From Kaistia hirudinis (GTDB lineage: Bacteria > Pseudomonadota > Alphaproteobacteria > Rhizobiales > Kaistiaceae): a DNA stretch of 64,000 bases. The notes beneath the pieces are model-generated. The model worked only from the letters and a program-made list of their open reading frames with translations, was not told where the DNA came from and ran no database searches. The first letter of the stretch is position 1. Each line of letters opens with the position of its first letter. Both the position numbers and the translations under genes were made by a program. The stretch spans positions 496,001-560,000 of the forward strand of contig NZ_JACIDS010000005.1 in NCBI RefSeq assembly GCF_014196455.1, read 5' to 3'. Below are positions 17,523-25,525 of this stretch, in pieces.

Positions 17523-18380
17523 CTATTCCTCCACGCCGCGGATCGCTTCCAGCGCCTGGAGACGCTTGGTGCCGGCGCCGTTCTCGGCCTTGGCGACCTC
17601 GGCGAGCAAGGCCTCCACGACGAGCAGGAGGCCGGCGCTCGAATCCCAGACCGACGGCACGGCGACATGGGCCGGCAGCACGTGGCGGGCCACGCGCGAG
17701 ATCGGCGAGAGCCACTGGTCGGTCACGAGGACGACGATCGCACCCCGCGCTGCCACCCGCTCGGCGAAGGCGAGCAGATCGTCCGAATAGCGGCGTATGT
17801 CGAAGAGCAGCACGACATCCCGCTTCTCGATATCGAGGAGTTGGTCGAGCCAGGCGGCGGGCTGGCCGGCGATGTGGCGCACGCCGGGGCGCAGCACGCG
17901 CAGATGCACGGTTGCATATTCCGCGATCGCGTCGGTGAAGCGTCCGCCGAGGAGATGCACCGCCCGCCTGCCATCCGCCAGCATGGCCGCGACGGCCGCG
18001 AACTCGTCGCGCGGCACATTGCTCGACGTGGCCCGCAGATTGTCGATCGTCGCCGCGGCGAAATCCGAGAGTGGATCGCCGCGCGGCATGCGCCCGCCGA
18101 GACCGGCGCCCTTGGCGAGCGGGGTCTCGCGCTGCGCCGCCAGCTCGGCCTTGAGCTCGTCCTGGAATGCCCCATAGCTGGAGATGCCGAGCTTGGCGAT
18201 CATGCGCAGGACAGTCGGCGCGCTGACGCCGGCCGCCTCGCCGAAGCGAGCCGCCGTATCGAGACCGGCCATGGGGAAGTCGGCGAGCAGGCGGACGGCG
18301 GCGCGCTTCTCGTTCGGCGTCATGCGCCCGAGCTCGCGCTTCAATCGTTCCGCCAGCGAGGGCTGAACCTCCTGCGTCAT
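17523..18380 (-). CDS. RpiR/MurR-family transcriptional regulator
   Basis: A 285-residue regulator with an N-terminal helix-turn-helix domain (about 10-85; AARFGEAAGVSAPTVLRMIAKLG is the recognition region) and a C-terminal SIS domain (about 115-255), which in this family binds a phosphosugar. It is divergent from the amidohydrolase-permease-ligase-dehydrogenase gene set and is the natural candidate for controlling it. That would be unusual, as SIS domains normally sense sugar phosphates rather than amines. It converges on the serine hydrolase with nine bases between. Confidence 0.87.
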   Translation of the reverse strand: MTQEVQPSLAERLKRELGRMTPNEKRAAVRLLADFPMAGLDTAARFGEAAGVSAPTVLRMIAKLGISSYGAFQDELKAELAAQRETPLAKGAGLGGRMPRGDPLSDFAAATIDNLRATSSNVPRDEFAAVAAMLADGRRAVHLLGGRFTDAIAEYATVHLRVLRPGVRHIAGQPAAWLDQLLDIEKRDVVLLFDIRRYSDDLLAFAERVAARGAIVVLVTDQWLSPISRVARHVLPAHVAVPSVWDSSAGLLLVVEALLAEVAKAENGAGTKRLQALEAIRGVEE

Positions 18381-18431
18381 GCGCCCTCACCTCTGCCGCG
18401 TTCGAAGGCAACTGACGCCTTCATTTCAGAA

Positions 18432-18459
18432 TTGACGCATATTGCGGCTGCTGTAACGT
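18432..18459 (+). promoter_or_regulatory. Putative promoter for the amine-catabolic gene set
   Basis: TTGACG (18432-18437) and TAACGT (18454-18459) are separated by 16 bases within the AT-richer divergent spacer 18381-18488. Fit to the -10 consensus is only fair. CATTTCA occurs at both ends (18422, 18461) and could be part of a regulator site. Confidence 0.35.
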
Positions 18460-18488
18460 ACATTTCAATAGGGGATCCGGATTGCCGG

Positions 18489-19373
18489 ATGGCCGGGCCG
18501 GATCGGCAGGCGGAAAAACGGGCGGGCACATTCTTGACGCAGACTTCCGGCGAGATCGGTTCGCATTTTCCGCGGGAGGACGGCTTGCTGCTGTCCGCGG
18601 ACGAGCCGCCGGCCGCCGAATCGACCGATGGATCGGCCGATCCCTTCGTCTTCGTCTGCGAGCACGCCTCCAATCGCGTCCCCGTCGCCCTCGGCGATCT
18701 CGGCCTCGAGGCGGATCAGTTCGAGCGCCACATCGCCTGGGACCCCGGTGCGGCGCCCGTCACGCGCGGCCTCGCGGCGCGATTCGGCGCGGCGACCGTG
18801 CTGCAGCGCTATTCGCGCCTCGTCATCGATTGCAACCGCGAGCCGCATCTGCCCGACGCGATCACGCCCCGTTCGGAAGACACGCCCATTCCCGGCAATA
18901 CCGGCCTGACCGAGGACGACCGGCGGAGCCGGATCGCCGCGGTCTGGGCGCCGTTTCATGCCGCCGTCGACAAGCTGCTCAACCGGCGCCTCGCCGAGGG
19001 ACGGCCGACGATCCTCGTCACCGTGCATTCGTTCACCCCGATCTATCGCGGCGTGGCGCGGCCCTGGCATGTCGGGCTCATTTCGACCGACGACCGGCGG
19101 CTGGTCGAGCCGATGCTCGCAAGCCTCGGCAAGGGCGGCGACCTCGTCGTCGGCGACAACCAGCCCTATTCGCCGAAGGACAATGTCGACTACACGATCC
19201 GGCGCCACGGGCGCGAACGCGGTCTGCCGCACGTGATGATCGAGATCCGCAACGACCTCCTCGCCTCGCCGCGGGACGTCGGCGCCTGGGTGGAGGGGCT
19301 CGGCAACACGCTCGCGGAAGCGGCTGAGACCCTCGGCTATCAGTTGAAGGAGCAGCGCCGCGCACGAGCGTGA
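18489..19373 (+). CDS. N-formylglutamate amidohydrolase family enzyme
   Basis: A zinc-type hydrolase of the N-formylglutamate amidohydrolase (FGase) family, about 260-294 residues. The hallmark FVCEHASNRVP metal-binding motif, LVIDCNR, and VHSFTPIY blocks are present. Known members release glutamate from N-formylglutamate. Here the neighbours (amino acid permease, glutamine-synthetase-like ligase, two dehydrogenases) make hydrolysis of a gamma-glutamyl amide or another N-acyl-glutamate a reasonable alternative. The start is uncertain: ATG 18489 gives a long unstructured lead, while a TTG near 18584 has a GGGAGGA ribosome site and starts closer to the domain. Confidence 0.8.
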   Translation: MAGPDRQAEKRAGTFLTQTSGEIGSHFPREDGLLLSADEPPAAESTDGSADPFVFVCEHASNRVPVALGDLGLEADQFERHIAWDPGAAPVTRGLAARFGAATVLQRYSRLVIDCNREPHLPDAITPRSEDTPIPGNTGLTEDDRRSRIAAVWAPFHAAVDKLLNRRLAEGRPTILVTVHSFTPIYRGVARPWHVGLISTDDRRLVEPMLASLGKGGDLVVGDNQPYSPKDNVDYTIRRHGRERGLPHVMIEIRNDLLASPRDVGAWVEGLGNTLAEAAETLGYQLKEQRRARA

Positions 19374-19565
19374 GGGACGCGGAAGAGACCAGAAAAGCTT
19401 GAGCGCCGGGAGGCGCGAAGGGTCCGATCGAACGGCAGCAAGACCGCAGACGGACGCGACGCATGGCAAAGGCCGCGCCATGTGCCGCACTTCAGAGGGC
19501 CATGGCTGGATCGGCTGCCGGCGACAGGGGTCCGGCCCGATCGGGACCTGTGACGGGAGAAGTCA

Positions 19566-21122
19566 ATGAGCAATGTCGACGGCTATACCGAGAAGGACAA
19601 GAAGGCGGACATACACGTCCTTCACTCCATGGGCTATGCGCAGGAGCTCGAGCGGCGCATGAGCCGCTTCTCGAACTTCGCGATCTCGTTCTCGATCATC
19701 TGCATTCTCTCGGGCGGCATCAATTCGCTCGCCCAGGCGACCTCGGGCGCCGGCGGCGCCGCGATCGGCATCGGCTGGCCGGTCGGCTGCCTGATCTCCG
19801 GCGTCTTCGCGCTGGCCATGGCGCAGATCGCCTCGGCCTATCCGACGGCCGGCGGCCTCTATCACTGGGGCTCGATCCTCGGCAACCGCTTCACCGGCTG
19901 GGTCACCGCCTGGTTCAACCTGCTCGGCCTCGTCACGGTGCTCGGCGCGATCAATGTCGGCACCTATTATTTCTTCTTCGGTGCCTTCGGTCCGATGATC
20001 GGCTGGGAGGACACGATCACCAATCGCGTCATCTTCCTTGCCGTCCTGACCGGCCTGCAGGCGTTGATCAACCATATGGGCATCGGTCTCACGGCGAAGC
20101 TGACCGACTTCTCGGGCTATCTCATCTTCGTCACGGCGCTGGTGCTCGCCATCGTCTGCCTCATCGCGGCGCCGTCGTATGATTTCGGCCGCCTGTTCAC
20201 CTTCTCCAACTATTCGGGCGAAGCCGGCGGGAATGTCTGGCCGTCCGTGTCGGGCTGGTGGGTATTCCTGCTCGGCCTGCTGCTGCCGATCTATACGATC
20301 ACCGGCTACGACGCGTCGGCGCACACCTCGGAAGAGACGGTCAAGGCGGCCCATCACGTCCCGCGCGGCATGGTGATGTCCGTCGTGTGGTCGGCGGTGT
20401 TCGGCTACATCATGCTGTGCTCGTTCGTGCTCATGATCCCGAACATGGACGACGCGGCCAAGCAGGGCTGGAACGTGTTCTTCTGGGCAATGGACGCCCA
20501 GGTGAATCCGACTGTGAAGATCATCCTCTATCTCGCGATCTTCGTTTCGCAATTCCTCTGCGGCCTTGCGACGGTGACCTCGGTCTCGCGCATGATCTTC
20601 GCCTTCTCGCGTGATGGCGGCCTGCCGGCTTCCAAGGCGCTGTCGAAGGTCAGCCCGAAGTTCCGCACGCCGGTGGCGGCGATCTGGACGGGTTCGGTGC
20701 TCGCGGTGCTCTTCGTCTGGTTCACCTCCGAGATCACGATCGCCGGGGCATCCGCCTATTCGATCGTCGTCTCTTGCACGGTCATCTTCCTGTTCTTCTC
20801 CTTCGCGATCCCGATCGCGCTCGGTCTCTTCGCCTATGGCACGAAGAAGTGGCCGACCATGGGACCCTGGAATGTCGGGCGCGGCCTGTTCTCGCTCTTC
20901 GCCCTCCTCTCCATCGTCTCCATGGTGCTGATCTTCGTCATCGGCATCCAGCCGCCGAACGACTGGGCGCTCTACATCACGATCGGCTTCCTCGTGCTCG
21001 CGGCCATCGTCTGGTTCGCCTTCGAGAACCGCCGCTTCCAGGGTCCGCCGATCGGCGACGTGATCGCCAAGCGCAAGGCGGCGATTGCTGCGGCCGAGAA
21101 GGCCGTGGGCGAAACCGGCTGA
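19566..21122 (+). CDS. APC-superfamily amino acid/amine permease
   Basis: A 518-residue inner-membrane carrier with about 12 hydrophobic segments. The start of the core (MSRFSNFAISFSIICILSG) and the TAGGLYHW and ITGYDASAHTSEET blocks are those of the GABA/choline/ethanolamine-type group of the APC superfamily. It is most likely a proton- or exchange-driven importer of an amine or amino acid. It lies 192 bases after the amidohydrolase and 161 before the ligase gene. GGGAGAAG precedes the ATG. Substrate cannot be read directly; the context suggests an amino alcohol or polyamine. Confidence 0.88.
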   Translation: MSNVDGYTEKDKKADIHVLHSMGYAQELERRMSRFSNFAISFSIICILSGGINSLAQATSGAGGAAIGIGWPVGCLISGVFALAMAQIASAYPTAGGLYHWGSILGNRFTGWVTAWFNLLGLVTVLGAINVGTYYFFFGAFGPMIGWEDTITNRVIFLAVLTGLQALINHMGIGLTAKLTDFSGYLIFVTALVLAIVCLIAAPSYDFGRLFTFSNYSGEAGGNVWPSVSGWWVFLLGLLLPIYTITGYDASAHTSEETVKAAHHVPRGMVMSVVWSAVFGYIMLCSFVLMIPNMDDAAKQGWNVFFWAMDAQVNPTVKIILYLAIFVSQFLCGLATVTSVSRMIFAFSRDGGLPASKALSKVSPKFRTPVAAIWTGSVLAVLFVWFTSEITIAGASAYSIVVSCTVIFLFFSFAIPIALGLFAYGTKKWPTMGPWNVGRGLFSLFALLSIVSMVLIFVIGIQPPNDWALYITIGFLVLAAIVWFAFENRRFQGPPIGDVIAKRKAAIAAAEKAVGETG

Positions 21123-21139
21123 ATGCCCTGACCAAGAGT

Positions 21140-21160
21140 CGTCCCGGCATGGCCGGGACG
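21140..21160. other. Intercistronic hairpin after the permease gene
   Basis: A 9-bp perfect stem (21140-21148 with 21152-21160) with a 3-base loop, 18 bases after the permease stop and without a following T run. It may stabilise upstream mRNA or attenuate transcription into the ligase gene. Confidence 0.4.
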
Positions 21161-21283
21161 GCTTCCCGACGAGCGGCCACCAAGAGCCGACCCCAGCGAG
21201 CCCTGGGTGCGCCCAAGGCCGAAAGACAATGACGGAACGGCGACTGCGTGCGGTGCCTTCCCCAACGAACGAGGAATCCACCG

Positions 21284-22648
21284 ATGGCCGGAAAACTGAC
21301 GCTCAAGGAACTCGAGGCCGAAATCGACGCCGGCACGATCGACACGGTCATCGTCGCGTTCCCCGATATGCAGGGCCGCCTGATCGGCAAGCGCTTCACC
21401 GGCGCCTTCTTCCTCGAGAGCGCCGTCCATGAAACCCATGCCTGCAACTACCTTCTGACCGTCGACATCGACATGGAGCCGGTGCCCGGCTACGAGGCGG
21501 CGAGCTGGCAGAAGGGCTATGGCGATTTCGTCCTGAAACCCGATCCGTCGACGCTGCGCCGCATTCCCTGGCTCGAGGGAACCGCGCTGATGCTCGCCGA
21601 TGTCTGCGACCATCACGGCGAGGATCTGCCGCACGCCCCGCGCTCGATGCTGAAGGCGCAGCTGAAGAAGCTCAGCGACCGCAAGATGAGCGCCTTCTTC
21701 GCCTCGGAGCTCGAATTCTACGTCTTCGACGAGACCTATGAGACCGCCGACGCCAAGCGCTGGCGCGATCTGAAGACCATGGGCAATTATATCGAGGATT
21801 ATCACATCCTCCAGACGACCAAGAACGAGCCGCTGCTGCGCGCGATCCGCAATGGCCTCATGGGCGCCGGCATCCCGGTCGAGAATTCGAAGGGCGAATG
21901 GGGCCCCGGCCAGGAAGAGGTCAATGTCCGCTATGCCGAGGCGCTGGAGACGGCCGACCACCATGTGATCCTCAAGAACGGCGTCAAGGAGATCGCCCAT
22001 CTCCAGAACCGCGCCGTGACCTTCATGGCGAAATGGCGCTACGACCTCGCCGGCTCGTCGTCGCACATCCATTCCTCGCTCTGGGACGCGGCCGGCAAGA
22101 AGCCGCTGTTCTCCGATCCGAAGGACCCGCTCGGCATGTCGGAGACGATGAAGTCCTGGCTCGCCGGACATCTGACGAGCGCCAAGGAATTCACCTATTT
22201 CCTGGCGCCCTACATCAATTCCTACAAGCGCTTTCAGGTCGGCACCTTCGCGCCGACCAAGGCGATCTGGTCGATGGACAACCGCACGGCCGGCTTCCGC
22301 GTCGTCGGCCATGGCAAGTCGATCCGCACCGAATGCCGCATCGGCGGCGCGGACCTCAATCCCTATCTCGCCTTCGCCGCACTGATCGCCGCCGGCCTCG
22401 ACGGCATCGACCGTAAGCTGGAGCTGGAGCCCGCCTTCGCCGGCGACGCCTATGTCGGCAAGCGACTGCGCGAAGTGCCGAAGACGCTGCGCGACGCGAC
22501 CACGGCGCTCGAAAAGTCGAAACTGCTGCGCGCGGCCTTTGGCGACAGCGTCGTCGATCACTATGTGCATACGGCGCGCTGGGAACAGTTCGAATATGAC
22601 CGCCGCGTCACGGATTGGGAGTTGCAGCGCGGGTTCGAACGGTACTAG
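21284..22648 (+). CDS. Glutamine-synthetase-like gamma-glutamyl ligase
   Basis: A 454-residue member of the glutamine synthetase fold, similar to PuuA/GlnT-type enzymes that attach glutamate to an amine using ATP. The SSHIHSSLW motif corresponds to the glutamate-binding histidine region and RTECRIGGADLNPYLAFA to the active-site Arg/nucleotide region, where assimilatory enzymes usually have PD before the NPY. There is no adenylylation-loop tyrosine motif as in GlnA. The ending FGDSVVDHYVHTARWEQFEYDRRVTDWE is typical of the ligase group. I start at the ATG 21284. The following aldehyde and alcohol dehydrogenases suggest its product is oxidised while still glutamylated. Confidence 0.85.
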   Translation: MAGKLTLKELEAEIDAGTIDTVIVAFPDMQGRLIGKRFTGAFFLESAVHETHACNYLLTVDIDMEPVPGYEAASWQKGYGDFVLKPDPSTLRRIPWLEGTALMLADVCDHHGEDLPHAPRSMLKAQLKKLSDRKMSAFFASELEFYVFDETYETADAKRWRDLKTMGNYIEDYHILQTTKNEPLLRAIRNGLMGAGIPVENSKGEWGPGQEEVNVRYAEALETADHHVILKNGVKEIAHLQNRAVTFMAKWRYDLAGSSSHIHSSLWDAAGKKPLFSDPKDPLGMSETMKSWLAGHLTSAKEFTYFLAPYINSYKRFQVGTFAPTKAIWSMDNRTAGFRVVGHGKSIRTECRIGGADLNPYLAFAALIAAGLDGIDRKLELEPAFAGDAYVGKRLREVPKTLRDATTALEKSKLLRAAFGDSVVDHYVHTARWEQFEYDRRVTDWELQRGFERY

Positions 22649-22681
22649 CTGCCGCCCAATCCTCACTTCCGGGAAACCGAC

Positions 22682-24085
22682 ATGAACGCCCCCGTCCTGA
22701 AGATAATCACCCCCGTCGATGGCTCGCTCTATGCCGAGCGGCCACTGGCGAGCGAAGCCGACGTCCTCAAGGTGCTCCAAGCCGCCAAGGCGGCGCAGCG
22801 TGCCTGGCGGACGTCGTCCATGGCCGAGCGGCAGAAAATCGCGACCGCCTTCATCGACGCCATGGTCGCCGAGAAGGACAAGGTCGCGGAACTGCTGGCC
22901 TGGCAGATGGGCCGGCCGATCCGCTACGGCCATGGCGAGATGCGCGGCTTCGAGGAGCGCGCGCGCTACATGATCGAGATCGCGCCGGAGTCGCTGGCCG
23001 ATATCGATGTCGGCCCCAAGGAAGGCTTCAAGCGCTATATCCGTCGCGAACCGCTTGGCGTCTGCCTGAACCTGCCGGCATGGAACTATCCCTATATGAC
23101 GGCGCTCAATGCCGTGCTGCCGGCGATCCTGGCCGGCAACACCGTCGTCATGAAGCATTCCAGCCAGACCGCGCTGGTCGCCGAGCATTTCGCCGCCGCC
23201 TTCGCCAAGGCGGGCCTTTGGCAGGACGTGTTCCAATATGTGAACATGAGCCACGAGACGACCGACAAGGCGATCCGCTCGGGCCTCGTCGATCAGGTCG
23301 GCTTCACCGGCTCGACCGCCGGCGGCCACTCGATCATGGCTTCCGTCGCCGGCGCGCCGAACTTCCCGGCGACCACGCTGGAGCTCGGCGGCAAGGACCC
23401 GGCCTATGTCCGCGCCGATGCGAACCTGCCCTTCGCGATCGAGAACATCGTCGATGGCGGCTTCTTCAACTCCGGCCAGTCCTGCTGCGGCATGGAACGC
23501 GTCTATGTGCACGAGGCGGTCTATGACGCCTTTGTCGAGGGCGCGGTCGCGACCGTGAACGCCTACAAGCTCGGCAGCCCGACCGATCCGGCGACGACGC
23601 TCGGGCCGCTGGTCCGCGCCTCCGCGGCGAAATTCGTCAAGGACCAGGTCGACGAGGCGATCCGCGCCGGCGCGAAGGCGCTGATCGATCCGAAGCACTT
23701 CCCCGAGGCACGCGAGGGCACGGCATATCTCGCGCCGCAGGTGCTGGTCGATGTCGATCATTCCATGCGCTTCATGACCGAAGAGACGTTCGGTCCGGCC
23801 TTCGGCATCATGAAGGTCTCCTCCGACGAGGAGGCGATCCGCCTCATGAACGATTCCGATTTCGGCCTGACCTGCGCACTGTGGACCGAAGATGTGGACG
23901 CGGCCGAGCGCATCGGCGACCAGCTCGAGACCGGCACGGTCTACATGAACCGCTGCGACTTCCTCGATCCCGCCCTGCCCTGGGTCGGCGTCAAGGGCAC
24001 GGGCCGCGGCGCGACGCTCTCCCGCGTCGGCTACGAACACCTGACCCGCCCGAAGGCGTTCCACCTGCGGACGAAGACGGGCTGA
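22682..24085 (+). CDS. NAD(P)-dependent aldehyde dehydrogenase
   Basis: A 467-residue soluble aldehyde dehydrogenase. The fold's conserved features are LPAWNYPYM, GFTGSTAGG (cofactor), LELGGKDP with the general-base Glu, and the catalytic Cys in SGQSCCG. It starts 33 bases after the ligase gene, probably in the same transcript. Its likely substrate is the aldehyde made by the neighbouring iron-type alcohol dehydrogenase, perhaps as a gamma-glutamyl derivative by analogy with PuuC. The C-terminus is slightly shorter than many family members but complete. Confidence 0.9.
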   Translation: MNAPVLKIITPVDGSLYAERPLASEADVLKVLQAAKAAQRAWRTSSMAERQKIATAFIDAMVAEKDKVAELLAWQMGRPIRYGHGEMRGFEERARYMIEIAPESLADIDVGPKEGFKRYIRREPLGVCLNLPAWNYPYMTALNAVLPAILAGNTVVMKHSSQTALVAEHFAAAFAKAGLWQDVFQYVNMSHETTDKAIRSGLVDQVGFTGSTAGGHSIMASVAGAPNFPATTLELGGKDPAYVRADANLPFAIENIVDGGFFNSGQSCCGMERVYVHEAVYDAFVEGAVATVNAYKLGSPTDPATTLGPLVRASAAKFVKDQVDEAIRAGAKALIDPKHFPEAREGTAYLAPQVLVDVDHSMRFMTEETFGPAFGIMKVSSDEEAIRLMNDSDFGLTCALWTEDVDAAERIGDQLETGTVYMNRCDFLDPALPWVGVKGTGRGATLSRVGYEHLTRPKAFHLRTKTG

Positions 24086-24128
24086 ACCAGCCCGGCGTCT
24101 CTTGCGGGGCGCTGAAATCGATCAAGGC

Positions 24129-24219
24129 GTCATCCCGGCGAAAGCCGGGATCCATGCAGCTGAAGCGGCAGACGATGATGCTCGGCGGCTGTATGGACCC
24201 CGGCTTTCGCCGGGGTGAC
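24129..24219. repeat. Dispersed inverted-repeat element with nested hairpins
   Basis: Two 27-base arms (24129-24155 and 24193-24219) are inverse copies at 25 of 27 positions. Each arm itself folds into a 7-bp hairpin (CCGGC-GAAA-GCCGG core); the two arm differences are compensatory, keeping each small hairpin paired. The element fills the 204-base spacer between the two dehydrogenase genes. It looks like the palindromic CCCGGCGAAAGCCGGG repeats scattered in many Hyphomicrobiales genomes. It may reduce read-through into the downstream gene. Confidence 0.75.
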
Positions 24220-24289
24220 GGAGAATGAACCGGAAACGGCAAGCGAACCGACAGGCCGCAGACGCCGACATCAGACTTGAGGACCCATC

Positions 24290-25465
24290 ATGCTCGACCG
24301 CTACGCCTCGCTGACTGCGAACTGGTCCTATCCGACCGCCATCCGCTTCGGCGCCGGACGGATCGCCGATCTCGCCGGCGCGGTGAAGACGGCGGGCATC
24401 ACCAGGCCGCTTTTCGTCACCGATCCCGGCATTGCCGGCCTGCCGGTGGTCGCGACGGCGCTCGCCGTGCTCGACAAGGCCGGCGTGCCTTATGCGGTCT
24501 TCTCCAAGGTCGACGGCAATCCGACATTGGCCAATCTCGATGACGGCCTTGCCGCCTATAAGGCCGGCGGCCATGACGGCGTCATCGCATTCGGCGGCGG
24601 CTCGGCCATGGATATCGGCAAGACGATCGCCTTCATGAGCGGCCAGACTCGTCCGGTCTGGGATTTCGAGGATCGCGAGGACTGGTGGACCCGCGCCGAC
24701 GCGAAGGGCATCGCGCCGATCGTCGCCGTCCCCACCACCGCCGGCACGGGCTCGGAAGTTGGCCGCGCCACCGTGGTCACCGATCCGAGCGACCACACCA
24801 AGAAGATCATCTTCCATCCGCTGATGCTGCCGAAGGTCGTCATCTCCGATCCCGAGCTGACCGTCGGCCTGCCCGCCAAGATCACCGCATGGACCGGCAT
24901 GGACGCGCTGTCGCATTCGCTGGAAGCCTGGAGCAGCCCGTTCTTCCACCCGCTCTCGGCCGGCATCGCGCTCGAAGGCATGCGGCTGGTCAAGGACTGG
25001 CTGCCGGTGGCGGTCAAGGATGGCGGCAATCTCGACGCACGGTCCTACATGCTGATCGCCTCGTCCATGGGCGCCGTCGCCTTCCAGAAGGGCCTCGGCG
25101 CGATGCATGCGATGAGCCATCCCTGCTCCAGCCTGCGCGGCACGCATCATGGCCTCACCAATGCGGTCGTGATGCCCTATGTGCTGAAGCACAATCTTTC
25201 CGCCATCGACGAGAAGCTCGCAGCGCTCGCCCGCTATCTGGACCTGCCCGGCCAGTCGGCGGCGAGCGTCGTCGACTGGGTGCTGGCGCTGCGCGCCGAA
25301 CTCGGCATTCCGCACACGCTGAAGGAAATCGGCGTCGATGAGGACGTGCTGCCCGAGGCGGCGAAGATGGCTGAACATGACCCGTCGAATGGCGGCAATC
25401 CCGTGCCGCTGACCGCGCAGGACTATGAGGTGCTGTTCAAAAACGCCATAAACGGCGTGCTATAG
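24290..25465 (+). CDS. Iron-containing alcohol dehydrogenase
   Basis: A 391-residue group III alcohol dehydrogenase. The nucleotide motif GGGSAMD (about 100), PTTAGTGSEVG, and the metal ligands in DALSHSLEA, HAMSHP and GTHHGLTNAV are all present. It would oxidise an alcohol to the aldehyde handled by the preceding aldehyde dehydrogenase. A palindromic repeat separates the two genes. In a gamma-glutamyl amino-alcohol scheme it acts just after the ligase. Other alcohols remain possible. Confidence 0.9.
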   Translation: MLDRYASLTANWSYPTAIRFGAGRIADLAGAVKTAGITRPLFVTDPGIAGLPVVATALAVLDKAGVPYAVFSKVDGNPTLANLDDGLAAYKAGGHDGVIAFGGGSAMDIGKTIAFMSGQTRPVWDFEDREDWWTRADAKGIAPIVAVPTTAGTGSEVGRATVVTDPSDHTKKIIFHPLMLPKVVISDPELTVGLPAKITAWTGMDALSHSLEAWSSPFFHPLSAGIALEGMRLVKDWLPVAVKDGGNLDARSYMLIASSMGAVAFQKGLGAMHAMSHPCSSLRGTHHGLTNAVVMPYVLKHNLSAIDEKLAALARYLDLPGQSAASVVDWVLALRAELGIPHTLKEIGVDEDVLPEAAKMAEHDPSNGGNPVPLTAQDYEVLFKNAINGVL

Positions 25466-25525
25466 AGGCGCTCACCGGCGCCCGGCGGCCGGACACCTCA
25501 CCTCGCTCGCCGGTCAGGAGAGCCC

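Noticed and set aside
20972-24064. A 1030-codon open frame on the minus strand across the permease, ligase and aldehyde dehydrogenase genes
   Set aside because: It is antisense to three clear genes, rich in Arg, Ala and Asp typical of GC-rich shadow frames, and shows no family motif.
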